37,782 nucleotides of DNA from Sphingopyxis macrogoltabida (GCA_003241685.1 QFPJ01000029.1:1-37782), one strand, 5' to 3'. Shown: positions 13,907 to 21,604, counted from the stretch's first letter. Notes: generated by a model not told the origin, from the letters alone. Numbers and translations are program-made.

Positions 13907-15409
13907 ATGCTGCTGACTGCCCAAGCCTTTTCGTCCGCCGGGTCGCCGCGCGACGCGGCACGCCTTGCCGCCATATTGGCCAGCGGCGGCGATGGCCGCA
14001 TCCGCCCCGACGCGGGCGGCCGGAACCAATATCATGCCACCGTGACGCCCTCATCCGCGCTGGCCTATGGCTCGTCGACAATCAGCAGCATTTCGGCGCA
14101 TGCGTTCGCCACGCTGGCCGCGCGCTGGCGTCCCGCGCTGGACCGGCCGCTTGCCGCCGACGCCTATGCCCGCGAACTCGACATGATCCGCCGCCGCCTG
14201 CGCGTGCAATTCGGCCGGCCGGAAACCGCGATCGTGTTTGCCGCGTCGGGCACCGATCTGGAATATGCCGGACTGGCCGCCGCATGGGACGGCCGCCCGA
14301 TCACCGCCGTCCTCCTGGGCCGGGATGAAGTCGGAAGCGGCTGCATCCACAGCGCCGCCGGGCGCTTTTTCGCCGGCGAAACCGCGATCGGCGCCCGCGT
14401 CGTCGCACAGGCGTCGGTCGACCCCGCGTTCGTCGGCACCGAACTGGTCGATATTCCGGTGCGCGATGCAGGCGGGCAACCGCGCGCGTCATCGGTGGTC
14501 GCGGCTGAACTGGCGGAGCAGATCGACCGCGCGCGCGGGCTTGGCCGCAAAGCCGTCGTCCATGTCGTGCATGGCTCCAAAACCGGCCTGACGCTGCCCG
14601 CGCTGCCCGACGTCGAGGCGCTGGTCGCCGCCTATGGCGATGCGATGACGGTGGTGGTCGATGCCTGCCAGTTGCGAATCCGCCCGGCAACGGTGCGCCA
14701 CTATCTGGACCTTGGCTGCGTCGTGTTGATGACCGGGTCCAAATTCGCCGGCGGCCCGCCATTTTCCGGCTTCGCCTTTGTTCCGCCCGCGCTCGTGGCG
14801 AGGGCGCGCCCCTTGCCCGAGGGGTATCGCCGCCTGGCGATCCGCGCCGAATGGCCGTCCGACTGGCCGGGCGCCGACACGCTGCCCGTATCCGGAAATT
14901 TCGGCCTGCTGCTGCGGCTGCAGGCGGCGCTGATCGAAATCGAACGGTTCGCCGCCCTGTCCGAAGCGCGGACAACGCACATCATCGCCCGTTTCAGCCA
15001 TCAGGTATCGCGCCTGACCAAGCGGCTCGAACTGGGGGAAGTGCCGGGGACCGGCGCCTCGTGCCTGGCGACCGAAACGCTGCGGACGATCGATCTGTCG
15101 GCGCGATGGCCCGCCTGCGATTTCGATATGGCAAAGGCGATGCACGGCCAGATCGCGCGCCGGTCGCTGCAATGGCTGGGGCATGAAATCCGCCTTGGCC
15201 AGCCGGTACGCACCCACAGGCTGGAAGACGGCCGCGCCGCCGGGACGTTGCGGCTATCGCTGTCGATGCCGATGATGACCGAATTGGCCGCGCTGTCCGA
15301 CGCGGCGCTCGACGAACGGCTGCACCGCGAATTGTCGCTGGTCGGAGCGGCCATTTCGGCTTCCGCATCGGCCGCGACCGGCGCGCCCGAACCGATGCCC
15401 GCCGCCTGA
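13907..15409 (+). CDS. PLP-dependent fold-type I enzyme (class V aminotransferase/desulfurase-like)
   Basis: A 500-residue pyridoxal-phosphate enzyme. The cofactor features are visible: ASGTDLEY (113-120) for phosphate binding, VVDACQLR with Asp252 for the pyridine nitrogen and an adjacent Gln as in class V enzymes, and the Schiff-base Lys279 in MTGSKFAGGPP. It is longer than typical class V aminotransferases (about 380-420 residues), with a 110-residue N-terminal extension before the phosphate loop. Whether it transaminates, decarboxylates, desulfurates or condenses cannot be told. The start MLLTAQAFSS has AAGGA nine bases upstream. It is divergent from the ATP-grasp/nucleotidyltransferase pair, and all three are probably one pathway. 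Confidence 0.85.
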   Translation: MLLTAQAFSSAGSPRDAARLAAILASGGDGRIRPDAGGRNQYHATVTPSSALAYGSSTISSISAHAFATLAARWRPALDRPLAADAYARELDMIRRRLRVQFGRPETAIVFAASGTDLEYAGLAAAWDGRPITAVLLGRDEVGSGCIHSAAGRFFAGETAIGARVVAQASVDPAFVGTELVDIPVRDAGGQPRASSVVAAELAEQIDRARGLGRKAVVHVVHGSKTGLTLPALPDVEALVAAYGDAMTVVVDACQLRIRPATVRHYLDLGCVVLMTGSKFAGGPPFSGFAFVPPALVARARPLPEGYRRLAIRAEWPSDWPGADTLPVSGNFGLLLRLQAALIEIERFAALSEARTTHIIARFSHQVSRLTKRLELGEVPGTGASCLATETLRTIDLSARWPACDFDMAKAMHGQIARRSLQWLGHEIRLGQPVRTHRLEDGRAAGTLRLSLSMPMMTELAALSDAALDERLHRELSLVGAAISASASAATGAPEPMPAA

Positions 15410-15414
15410 CGACA

Positions 15415-15441
15415 GGCCGATCGGGCCCCTTCCCGTCGGCC
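15415..15441 (+). terminator. GC-rich hairpin after the PLP enzyme gene
   Basis: GGCCGA-T-CGGG and CCCGTCGGCC form a stem with one bulged base and a CCCCTT loop, starting six bases after the stop. No T-run follows, so it may be an mRNA 3' stabiliser or a weak terminator. Confidence 0.4.
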
Positions 15442-15536
15442 GGAATCTTCGCCCAGCCGTCCGGGGACAACGATTCATCGCGGAAATCGCGACGAAGGCG
15501 CAGCGCGATCGCGTCATCGATCGTTGCTTCTTCACT

Positions 15537-16616
15537 ATGATCAAGACGCTTCCCCCCCTTCGCCCCGCCACGAGCGCGATTGCCGCGTTCCTGGTCCTGT
15601 CCACGCCCGCGGCCTTCGCGCAGACGGCACCGGCCGATCCGGCAACCCAGACGCCGGCGTCGCCGACCATCCAGCCGATGTCGCCGCCCGTGATGGTGCC
15701 GCCGGTCGCGGCACCGCCGACGGTCGCCGCGCCGACGACCGCCCCGGCCGCAGCGCAGCAGAGCGCGCAGACATCCGCCCCCGCGCCGGTCATTCGCGTG
15801 CCCGTCGATATAGAGCCGCAGGCGTCTGCGCCCGCGCCGCGCGCCGCCGAACGCCCCGAGCCCGCCCGCGCCGAACGCAGCAGCGCCCCGGCCCCGCGTC
15901 AGGCGGCGGCGGAACCCGCTCCGGCCACGGCGGCAGCCGCGCCCGCGTCGAACCAGATGGTCGCTGCCGATGACGCCGCGCCGGTGACGGCACCCGCCGT
16001 TGCCGCCGCCGTTCCCCCGGTCGCCGCGGCGCCCGCGCCGCAGCCGGTGGAACGCGTCGATGCGACCGGCGGCGAATTCCCCTGGGAACTGGCCGGCGGA
16101 GCCGCCGTCCTGCTGCTGGCGGGCGGTGCCGCGGTCGCCTTTGCCCGCCGTCGGCGGACCGATGGCGTGAGCGAGGACCGCGCGCCCGCCACCGTCATCG
16201 CCGACCCCGTCACGCCGATGCCCGCCGTCGCCCGCGCCGAGACGCCGCGTTCCGACCCGTCGATGACGGCGCCCGCGCCGATGGCTCAGCCGGCCGCCAT
16301 GCGTTCGACCCCGTCGTTCGCGGCCGCGCCGCACGGCAGCATGGGTCGCCATGAAGCGATGGCGCTGGTCGGACCGACCGGGGACAATCCGTTCCTGACG
16401 CTGAAGAAGCGCCTGAAGCGTGCGCGCTTTTATGATCGCCGCGACAGGATGGCCTATGACGGCGCACTGTCCACGCAGCGTCAGGTCGAGCGCAAGCCCG
16501 CAAGCGCATGGGAAATTTCGCAACGCCCCGCCCCCGCGCAGAAGCAGGACGTGCGCCGCCCCGAACGCACCGGCGGCTTCCCGAACGGCCTTCGCCCCGG
16601 ATATGCCGGCAACTGA
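15537..16616 (+). CDS. exported Ala/Pro-rich protein with one TM helix and basic cytoplasmic tail
   Basis: A 359-residue protein of unknown function. It has a signal peptide (hydrophobic AIAAFLVLSTPAAFAQ), then about 150 residues of low-complexity Ala/Pro sequence. A single hydrophobic segment follows at about 182-205 (LAGGAAVLLLAGGAAVAFA), stopped by ARRRR, giving a type I topology with the Ala/Pro part in the periplasm. The cytoplasmic tail is again Ala/Pro-rich but contains a charged, non-repetitive block at about 280-310 (NPFLTLKKRLKRARFYDRRD), the likeliest functional part. No Shine-Dalgarno precedes the ATG. Ala/Pro-rich linkers often span the cell envelope; that role is inference. Confidence 0.75.
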   Translation: MIKTLPPLRPATSAIAAFLVLSTPAAFAQTAPADPATQTPASPTIQPMSPPVMVPPVAAPPTVAAPTTAPAAAQQSAQTSAPAPVIRVPVDIEPQASAPAPRAAERPEPARAERSSAPAPRQAAAEPAPATAAAAPASNQMVAADDAAPVTAPAVAAAVPPVAAAPAPQPVERVDATGGEFPWELAGGAAVLLLAGGAAVAFARRRRTDGVSEDRAPATVIADPVTPMPAVARAETPRSDPSMTAPAPMAQPAAMRSTPSFAAAPHGSMGRHEAMALVGPTGDNPFLTLKKRLKRARFYDRRDRMAYDGALSTQRQVERKPASAWEISQRPAPAQKQDVRRPERTGGFPNGLRPGYAGN

Positions 16617-16639
16617 GCGATCGTTCGTCGCGAAATGAA

Positions 16640-16680
16640 AAAGGGCGGTGCCTCGCGGCGCCGCCCTTTCTCTTTTTTCG
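16640..16680. terminator. bidirectional intrinsic terminator between the Ala/Pro protein gene and rplL
   Basis: A 12-bp stem (AAAGGGCGGTGC/GCGCCGCCCTTT, one G-U pair) encloses a six-base loop. On the plus strand it is followed by a T-rich tract (CTCTTTTTT); on the minus strand the descending arm continues into TTTTT. It therefore can end both the plus-strand gene and the rplJL transcript, separating rplL from rpoB. Confidence 0.88.
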
Positions 16681-16716
16681 CAGCGCGGCGGGCGAACCCG
16701 CCGGAGCCGAACCGAA

Positions 16717-17094
16717 TTACTTCAGTTCGACGGTCGCGCCGGCGGCGATCAGCTTGGCCTTCAGCTCTTCGGCTTCGGCCTTGTTGACGCCTTCCTTGAC
16801 GGCCTTCGGCGCGCCTTCGACCAGCGCCTTGGCTTCGCCCAGGCCCAGGCCGGTGATCGCGCGGACTTCCTTGATCACGTTGATCTTGTTGCCGCCGTCA
16901 CCCGTCAGGATGACGTCGAATTCGGTCTGCTCTTCAGCAGCAGCGGCGCCGCCGCCAGCAGCCGGACCAGCGGCAACGGCAACAGCCGCAGCGGCCGAAA
17001 CGCCCCACTTTTCTTCGAGCAGCTTCGAAAGCTCGGCAGCTTCCAGAACGGTCAGCGCCGACAGGTCTTCAACGATCTTTGCAAGATCAGCCAT
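16717..17094 (-). CDS. rplL: 50S ribosomal protein L7/L12
   Basis: The 125-residue L7/L12 stalk protein that recruits translation factors to the ribosome. The N-terminal dimerisation domain (MADLAKIVEDLSALTVLEAAEL) leads through an Ala/Gly-rich hinge (about 35-55) to the C-terminal domain, with the conserved KINVIKEVRAITGLGLGEAKALVE helix region. The inner ATG at 17094 is preferred over the one two codons upstream, because GGAG lies seven bases before it but nearly abuts the outer one. It follows rplJ by 57 bases and ends at the bidirectional terminator. Confidence 0.98.
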   Translation of the reverse strand: MADLAKIVEDLSALTVLEAAELSKLLEEKWGVSAAAAVAVAAGPAAGGGAAAAEEQTEFDVILTGDGGNKINVIKEVRAITGLGLGEAKALVEGAPKAVKEGVNKAEAEELKAKLIAAGATVELK

Positions 17095-17151
17095 TTTCAT
17101 TCTCCATCAGAACCGGGAAAGCCCGGCGAATTGTTACGGTAGGTAAAAGTC

Positions 17152-17667
17152 TTATGCCGCTTCCTTGGCGCCATAGGCACCAAAGACCCGCGCCAGCTGA
17201 CCAGCCGGGGCCGCCGCAATCTGGGCAACCTTGGTGGCCGGAGCCTGGAGCAGACCGACAAGCTTGCCACGCAGTTCGTCAAGCGACGGCAGCGATGCAA
17301 GCGCCTTCACGCCTTCCACGTCGAGGATCACATCCCCCATGCCGCCACCGACGATTTCAAGCTTGTCGTTGGTCTTGGCAAATTCCACCGCGATCTTCGC
17401 AGCCGCGACCGGATCGGTCGAAGCGGCGATGGCCGTGGGGCCGGTCAGCAGATCGCCGATACCGGTGTAGGAGGTGCCATCGAGCGCGATCTTGGCCAGG
17501 CGGTTCTTCGCGACCTTGTAGCTCGCGCCCGCGTCGCGCATCTGCTGGCGAAGGACCGTCGACTGGGCGACGGTCAGGCCCAGGTTGCGAACAATCACAA
17601 CCGAGGCGGCATTCGACAGCGTAGCGTTCAGCGAGGATACGGCTTCGGCCTTTTCAGCACGATCCAT
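17152..17667 (-). CDS. rplJ: 50S ribosomal protein L10
   Basis: The 171-residue L10 protein, base of the L7/L12 stalk. Recognisable L10 features are VIVRNLGLTVAQ near the N-terminus, the YKVAKNRLAKIAL RNA-binding stretch, LLTGPTAIA, and the C-terminal helix (about 135-171) that binds L7/L12 dimers. MDRAEKAEAV is taken as the start because GGAGA lies about eight bases upstream; the longer in-frame start has no such site. L10-L12 classically represses its own operon by binding the mRNA leader, and a structured leader is visible upstream (17804-17845). Confidence 0.98.
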   Translation of the reverse strand: MDRAEKAEAVSSLNATLSNAASVVIVRNLGLTVAQSTVLRQQMRDAGASYKVAKNRLAKIALDGTSYTGIGDLLTGPTAIAASTDPVAAAKIAVEFAKTNDKLEIVGGGMGDVILDVEGVKALASLPSLDELRGKLVGLLQAPATKVAQIAAAPAGQLARVFGAYGAKEAA

Positions 17668-17803
17668 GCCTGTTTCTCCACTCATGCCCGGATACACGCG
17701 CCCTTATCCGAAGATGAAAGCGCATGCGGCCGGGCCGCTAACACACGCAAAAGCCATGCGGGACATATCCCGCCTGTCCTTCACGCAACGATGTCCGATG
17801 GGG

Positions 17804-17845
17804 TCGGTCAAGCCGCTTGCGCCTGCATCGCAGGCGGGCGACCGA
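17804..17845 (-). promoter_or_regulatory. rplJ mRNA leader hairpin (candidate L10-L12 autoregulatory site)
   Basis: In the transcript orientation, TCGGTC and GACCGA form an outer stem. An inner perfect 7-bp stem (CGCCTGC/GCAGGCG, GAT loop) lies within it. The internal loop is strongly asymmetric (3 versus 10 bases), the kind of geometry that can form a kink-turn. Position about 140-180 bases before rplJ suits L10 leader autoregulation. I did not match the consensus base by base. Confidence 0.5.
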
Positions 17846-17951
17846 TACAAGACTGTTCCCCGTCTCGGCTGGAAATTAAGAAGGGCAAATCCCCTTCACC
17901 AACTGTCTCGGACGGAATTGCCCAAACCGGAGTCCGGACAATACGGGCGCG

Positions 17952-17979
17952 CTCATAACCGGATCGGCGCCGAAGTCAA
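17952..17979 (-). promoter_or_regulatory. probable rplJL promoter
   Basis: On the minus strand TTGACT (17979-17974) is followed after 16 bases by TATGAG (17957-17952). A start near 17945 would give a leader of about 280 bases that includes the hairpin above. The -35 is good and the -10 is modest. Confidence 0.5.
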
Positions 17980-18106
17980 GAATGATCGCCCGGATCGGCG
18001 CATCGGCTTTGGACCCGGGAAGCTTTATGGCGCCGCAGCGCCGGGGGGCATGGCCATTAACATTTATCTGGCCCTCGCCGGTCATTGCCTCTTGCGCTTG
18101 CGGTCA

Positions 18107-18120
18107 TAAGATATATCTTA
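18107..18120. promoter_or_regulatory. PadR-type palindromic operator
   Basis: TAAGATATATCTTA is a perfect 14-bp palindrome 30 bases before the padR-type start. A related half-site, CTTATCTA, follows immediately (18123-18130). It is very AT-rich compared with its surroundings and overlaps the probable -10 region, so autorepression is likely. Confidence 0.65.
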
Positions 18121-18150
18121 GACTTATCTAATCGCATGAAGGAGTTTAGG

Positions 18151-18771
18151 ATGCGACATGGAATGAACCGGCACGGATGCGGTGAGCATCATGCCATGCG
18201 CCGCGCGATGCGGCACGCGATGCATCGGGGCGGACGCGGCTTCGGGCACGGCTTTGGCGGACGCGGGTCCGCGGGGCGCCACGGGCATGACGACGACGGC
18301 CGCGGCCGGCGCCGCCGGATGTTCGACAGCGGAGAGTTGCGGCTCGTCCTGCTCAAGCTGATCGCCGACGAAGCGCGGCACGGATATGACCTGATCCGCC
18401 AGATCGAGGAGCTGACCGGGGGTGCCTATACGCCCAGCCCGGGGGTGATCTATCCCACCCTGACCCTGCTCGACGACATGGGGCTGATCGAGGCGCAGCA
18501 GAGCGACGGCGCCAGGAAATTGTTCGCCGTCACCGACGCCGGCATCACCGAACTGGACGAAAACCGGGAAAGCGCCGAGCGCCTGATCCTGCGCCTGTCC
18601 GAAATCGGAGCCGAGCGGAAGCGCACCGACAGCGCATCGGTTCGCCGCGCCATGGGCAATTTGCGCGCGGTGCTGATGAACCGTCTGGGCGACCGCGACA
18701 TCGACGAAGCGACGCTGCACGACGTCGTCGCGCTGATCGACGAAGCGGCCCAGAAGATCGAGCGCCTGTGA
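18151..18771 (+). CDS. PadR family transcriptional regulator with His-rich N-terminal extension
   Basis: A 206-residue regulator. The winged-helix domain at about 58-140 has the PadR signature: LRLVLLKLIADEARHGYDLIRQIEELTGGAYTPSPG followed by VIYPTLTLLDDMGLI. A C-terminal helical dimerisation region follows. Ahead of this domain is an unusual extension of about 50 residues rich in His, Gly and Arg (nine His and one Cys in the first 46), which could bind metal. The start has AAGGAG at 18139. A perfect palindrome upstream suggests self-repression. The next gene starts in the TGATG overlap with its stop, so the two are one operon. Confidence 0.9.
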   Translation: MRHGMNRHGCGEHHAMRRAMRHAMHRGGRGFGHGFGGRGSAGRHGHDDDGRGRRRRMFDSGELRLVLLKLIADEARHGYDLIRQIEELTGGAYTPSPGVIYPTLTLLDDMGLIEAQQSDGARKLFAVTDAGITELDENRESAERLILRLSEIGAERKRTDSASVRRAMGNLRAVLMNRLGDRDIDEATLHDVVALIDEAAQKIERL

Positions 18772-19088
18772 TGACCAGCGCCATCGCCCATGTTCCGACC
18801 GGCCATGCCAGCAAATATCTGCAACAGCTTTGCAAGCATTGGCAGCATAATCTGGCGGTCGAATTCACGCCCGACCACGGCACCGTGACCTTTCCCAAGG
18901 ATGCGCGCGGCGCGACATGGGCCAGCGACGCCGTCGTCACCTTCGATGCCGGCGCCGACATGCTGTCGGTCCGCATCGACGCAAGCAATGACGATCATTT
19001 GGCGACGATGAAAGACGTGGTCGCCCGCCACCTCGACCGCTTCGCCTTTCGCGAAGCGCCGCTGGCGTTCGACTGGAAAGCCGGCTGA
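18771..19088 (+). CDS. DUF2218 domain protein
   Basis: A 105-residue cytosolic protein matching DUF2218 as I recognise it: ATGHASKYLQQLCKHW-like N-terminus (here VPTGHASKYLQQLCKHWQHN), a central GTVTFP strand, and a C-terminal HLDRFAFREAPLAFDW. The molecular function of the family is not established; members often lie near siderophore or iron-related genes. It starts at the ATG overlapping the padR-type stop (a GTG one codon earlier is possible), so it is translationally coupled and probably under the same PadR control. Confidence 0.85.
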   Translation: MTSAIAHVPTGHASKYLQQLCKHWQHNLAVEFTPDHGTVTFPKDARGATWASDAVVTFDAGADMLSVRIDASNDDHLATMKDVVARHLDRFAFREAPLAFDWKAG

Positions 19089-19127
19089 CGGGCGGAACGC
19101 CCCCCGTCGCTGCGGCGTTGGAATGGA

Positions 19128-19155
19128 CAAGGGCGGTCGTCGATGGCCGCCCTTG
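19128..19155 (+). terminator. hairpin between DUF2218 and zinc-ribbon genes
   Basis: CAAGGGCGG and CCGCCCTTG form a perfect 9-bp stem with a 10-base loop, 39 bases after the DUF2218 stop. There is no T-run, so termination may be partial. Confidence 0.4.
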
Positions 19156-19182
19156 CCTTGCCTATCGACGAAAGGAAAATCC

Positions 19183-19482
19183 GTGACCGATGCCCAGGGG
19201 CTGTTATGCCCGTCCTGCCGCGTAAATCTTGTCATGTCCGAACGGCAGGGGATCGAAATCGATTATTGCCCGCAATGCCGCGGCGTCTGGCTGGATCGCG
19301 GCGAACTCGACAAGATCATCGAACGCAGCGAAACGCCCGCCGCGCCCCCGCCGCGCCAACAGGCCGCGCCGCCGCCCCAATATCGCGAACAGGCCTATCG
19401 CGAACGCGACCATGACGACCGTTATTACGGCAAACCGTACAAGAAGAAGCACAAGAGCTTCCTCAGCGAATTATTCGACTGA
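19183..19482 (+). CDS. TFIIB-type zinc-ribbon protein
   Basis: A 99-residue protein with a zinc-ribbon of the zf-TFIIB family: CPSC near residue 10 and CPQC about 22 residues later, followed by the family phrase RGVWLDRGELDKIIE. The C-terminal half is a Pro/Arg/Tyr-rich linker ending in a basic KKKHKSFLSELFD tail. Zinc is presumably held by the four cysteines; the role is unknown. The GTG start at 19183 is chosen because AAAGGA sits six bases upstream. It is convergent with the permease gene, the stops being five bases apart. Confidence 0.85.
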   Translation: MTDAQGLLCPSCRVNLVMSERQGIEIDYCPQCRGVWLDRGELDKIIERSETPAAPPPRQQAAPPPQYREQAYRERDHDDRYYGKPYKKKHKSFLSELFD

Positions 19483-19487
19483 CCGGG

Positions 19488-20885
19488 TCAGGCGACCGCC
19501 GCGTTACGGCGCGCATAAAGGAAATAGACGGCCAGTCCGACGACATTCCATATCGCGAACCAGAACTGCGTCTTTGCGGGCAGGCTGACGAACAGATAGG
19601 CGCAGCCGACGACCGCGATGCCGCCGACCAGCCAGGGAAGCGGGGTGCGGAAGGTTCGCGGCGCGTCGGGCGCGCGGCGGCGCATGATCAGCATACAGAT
19701 CGACACGGCGGTAAAGGCCGCCAGCGTCCCGGCATTGGCGAGCGCGGCGAGTTCGCCGAGCGGGATGAAGCCCGCCAGCACCGCGACGACCAGCGCGGTG
19801 AAGATGGTGATCCGCACCGGCGTTCCGCGCGACGACACGCGCGCCAGGCTGGCGGGCAGCAGCCCGTCGCGCGCCATGGTGAAGAAGATGCGGCTCTGCC
19901 CATAGAAAAAGGCCAGGATGACAGTGGGCAGCGCGATGACCGCCGACACCGCCAGATATTGCGCGGCGAGCGGTTGGCCCAGTTCGCGCAGGATCAGCGC
20001 CAGCGGCTCGGGACTGTTCGCAAAGCGCGAATAGGCAAGCGCGCCGACGGCGGCGACCGCGACGGCGATATAGATGGCAACGCAGGCCAACATCGACCCG
20101 ACGATCCCGATCTTCAGATCGCGGTCGGGATTCTTGGCCTCTTCCGCCGCGGTCGCGATCGCGTCGAAGCCATAGAAGGCGAAGAAAATGATCGCCGCCG
20201 CCGCCATCACCCCGCGCTCGACGCCGTCAGGGCCCATATGCTTGGCAAAGCCAAAAGGACTGAACGGTTCGAGGTTCGACGCATCGAAAGCGGGCAGCGC
20301 GACGGCGACGAACACCGCCAGCGCGACGATCTTGACGATTACCAGCACCGCGTTGACCGTCGCGCTTTCCCGCGTGCCATAGAGCAGCATCGCGGCGACC
20401 AGCGCGATGACCCCGATCGCCGGCAGATTGACGATGCCGCCGAGTTCCGGCCCCTGCATCAACGCCATCGGCACCCCCGCCCAGCTTTGCAGGAGCGGCG
20501 CCGCATAGCCCGACCAGCCGACCGCGACCGCGCTGACCACCAGCGAATATTCGAGGATCAGGCTCCATCCGACGATCCAGGCGATCAGTTCGCCGATCAC
20601 CACATAGCTGTAGGTATAGGCGCTGCCCGAAGCGGGGATCATCGTCGCCATTTCGGCATAGGCGAGCGCGGCGCAGGCACAGATCAGGCCCGCGACGCCG
20701 AAGGACAGGATGACCGCCGGTCCGGCCTTGTCCGCGCCGACGCCGATCAACGTCAAAATGCCGGTGCCGACGATCGCGCCGACCCCCAGCGCGATCAGGT
20801 GCGGCCAGCCGAGCGTGCGCGCCAGGCCGTGTTCGCCGCTGTTTTCGGGTATGATGGATTTGCGGCGCAGCAGGCTGTCGGTCAT
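19488..20885 (-). CDS. APC superfamily amino acid permease (cationic amino acid transporter-like)
   Basis: A 465-residue inner-membrane transporter with about 12 hydrophobic segments, the normal APC size. The first helix carries GVGAIVGTGILTLIG, the substrate and cation-binding unwound region of the APC fold. The ETAEEAKNPDRD-type motif (here ATAAEEAKNPDRDLKIGI) after helix 6 is characteristic of the CAT/YfnA-type branch. Substrate is not predictable beyond amino acids. It lies 73 bases after the YoaK-type gene and is possibly in one operon with it and the pterin dehydratase gene, which would fit aromatic amino acid use, though that is a guess. Confidence 0.92.
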   Translation of the reverse strand: MTDSLLRRKSIIPENSGEHGLARTLGWPHLIALGVGAIVGTGILTLIGVGADKAGPAVILSFGVAGLICACAALAYAEMATMIPASGSAYTYSYVVIGELIAWIVGWSLILEYSLVVSAVAVGWSGYAAPLLQSWAGVPMALMQGPELGGIVNLPAIGVIALVAAMLLYGTRESATVNAVLVIVKIVALAVFVAVALPAFDASNLEPFSPFGFAKHMGPDGVERGVMAAAAIIFFAFYGFDAIATAAEEAKNPDRDLKIGIVGSMLACVAIYIAVAVAAVGALAYSRFANSPEPLALILRELGQPLAAQYLAVSAVIALPTVILAFFYGQSRIFFTMARDGLLPASLARVSSRGTPVRITIFTALVVAVLAGFIPLGELAALANAGTLAAFTAVSICMLIMRRRAPDAPRTFRTPLPWLVGGIAVVGCAYLFVSLPAKTQFWFAIWNVVGLAVYFLYARRNAAVA

Positions 20886-20958
20886 TGGGGCTCCCCGGTG
20901 TTTGCGCGGTTGTGGAACGGCGCCGGCCGGAAGGCAAGCCGCCCCTGCCCGGGGGGCG

Positions 20959-21600
20959 TCATCGGGCCTGCCGGACGATCCACCAGGCCCGGGCGGCGAG
21001 CCCCCCTGCCATCAGGATGGCGACGCCATAGCCCGCCGCCGGCGACCAGAGCAGGATGCGCGCGCCGGCGATCGCCCCGGCTACAAGACCGGCCCACAAC
21101 CAGAAATGGCCGTGCCAGCGCCCATCCCCCTCGCCGCGCAGCGCATTGGCGATCTTGTGGCCCATCTGCACCAACGTTCCGGTCATGTAGGTGACGCCGA
21201 CGGCGGCGCCGTCCTCGCCCTCCAGCGCCGCATTGGCAACGCCCATGGCAAAGGCCAGCGCCGCGATCGCCCCCGGCCCGGCGCCGCCGAAGCGCAGCAC
21301 CGCCGCGACGAGGAGAAACAGCGTCACGGCGCCGAGAATGGCCGCGGTGCGAACCGACCGGAACCGCGCCGCGAGCAAGGCGCCGGCCACGACGCCCGTC
21401 ACGAAGACCGCGATGATTCCGCCCGCGATCAGGGCGGCGTCGCGCCATTCGGCCGCGCCGACCGCCATGCGCGTCGAATTGCCGGTCATGAAGGACACGA
21501 AGAATCCCGCCGATTCGACGAACCCGATTGCGTCGACCAAGCCGGCGAGCACCGCCACGCCCACCGCCAGCCGCTGCCAGGATCGATCGAAACGGATCAT
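20959..21600 (-). CDS. YoaK/DUF1275 family membrane protein
   Basis: A 213-residue protein with about six hydrophobic segments. The motif GLVDAIGFVESAGFFVSFMTGNSTRMAVG near the N-terminus and VTYMTGTLVQMGHKIA in the second half are the paired MTGN/MTGT signatures of DUF1275 (YoaK), a family of uncharacterised inner-membrane proteins with an internal duplication. The start at 21600 is four bases after the stop of the pterin dehydratase gene, so the two are translationally linked. Function unknown. Confidence 0.88.
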   Translation of the reverse strand: MIRFDRSWQRLAVGVAVLAGLVDAIGFVESAGFFVSFMTGNSTRMAVGAAEWRDAALIAGGIIAVFVTGVVAGALLAARFRSVRTAAILGAVTLFLLVAAVLRFGGAGPGAIAALAFAMGVANAALEGEDGAAVGVTYMTGTLVQMGHKIANALRGEGDGRWHGHFWLWAGLVAGAIAGARILLWSPAAGYGVAILMAGGLAARAWWIVRQAR

Positions 21601-21604
21601 CGCG

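Larger units (their letters stand above)
17668..18150. other. 483-bp divergent intergenic region between rplJ and the padR-type gene
   Basis: It contains, from left to right, the rplJ leader with a two-tier hairpin (17804-17845), the likely rplJ promoter (17952-17979, minus), and on the right the PadR palindrome (18107-18120) with the padR-type ribosome-binding site. The middle (about 17985-18080) shows nothing recognisable. Confidence 0.6.

Noticed and set aside
14994..16523. A 509-codon minus-strand open frame opposite the Ala/Pro protein gene and the PLP gene end
   Set aside because: Composition is Arg/Gly-rich low complexity, the expected antisense of Ala/Pro codons; it also crosses the end of a certain gene.
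20710..20886. Second, more complete operon: pterin dehydratase-YoaK-permease as an aromatic amino acid system
   Set aside because: Only the first two genes are clearly linked (4 bases); the 73-base gap before the permease and the absence of a hydroxylase gene leave this unsupported, so it is mentioned only as a possibility.
19959..21194. Open frames of 411 codons (19959-21194) and 344 codons (20710-21744), plus strand
   Set aside because: They are antisense to the permease, YoaK-type and pterin dehydratase genes, all of which have clear family motifs.
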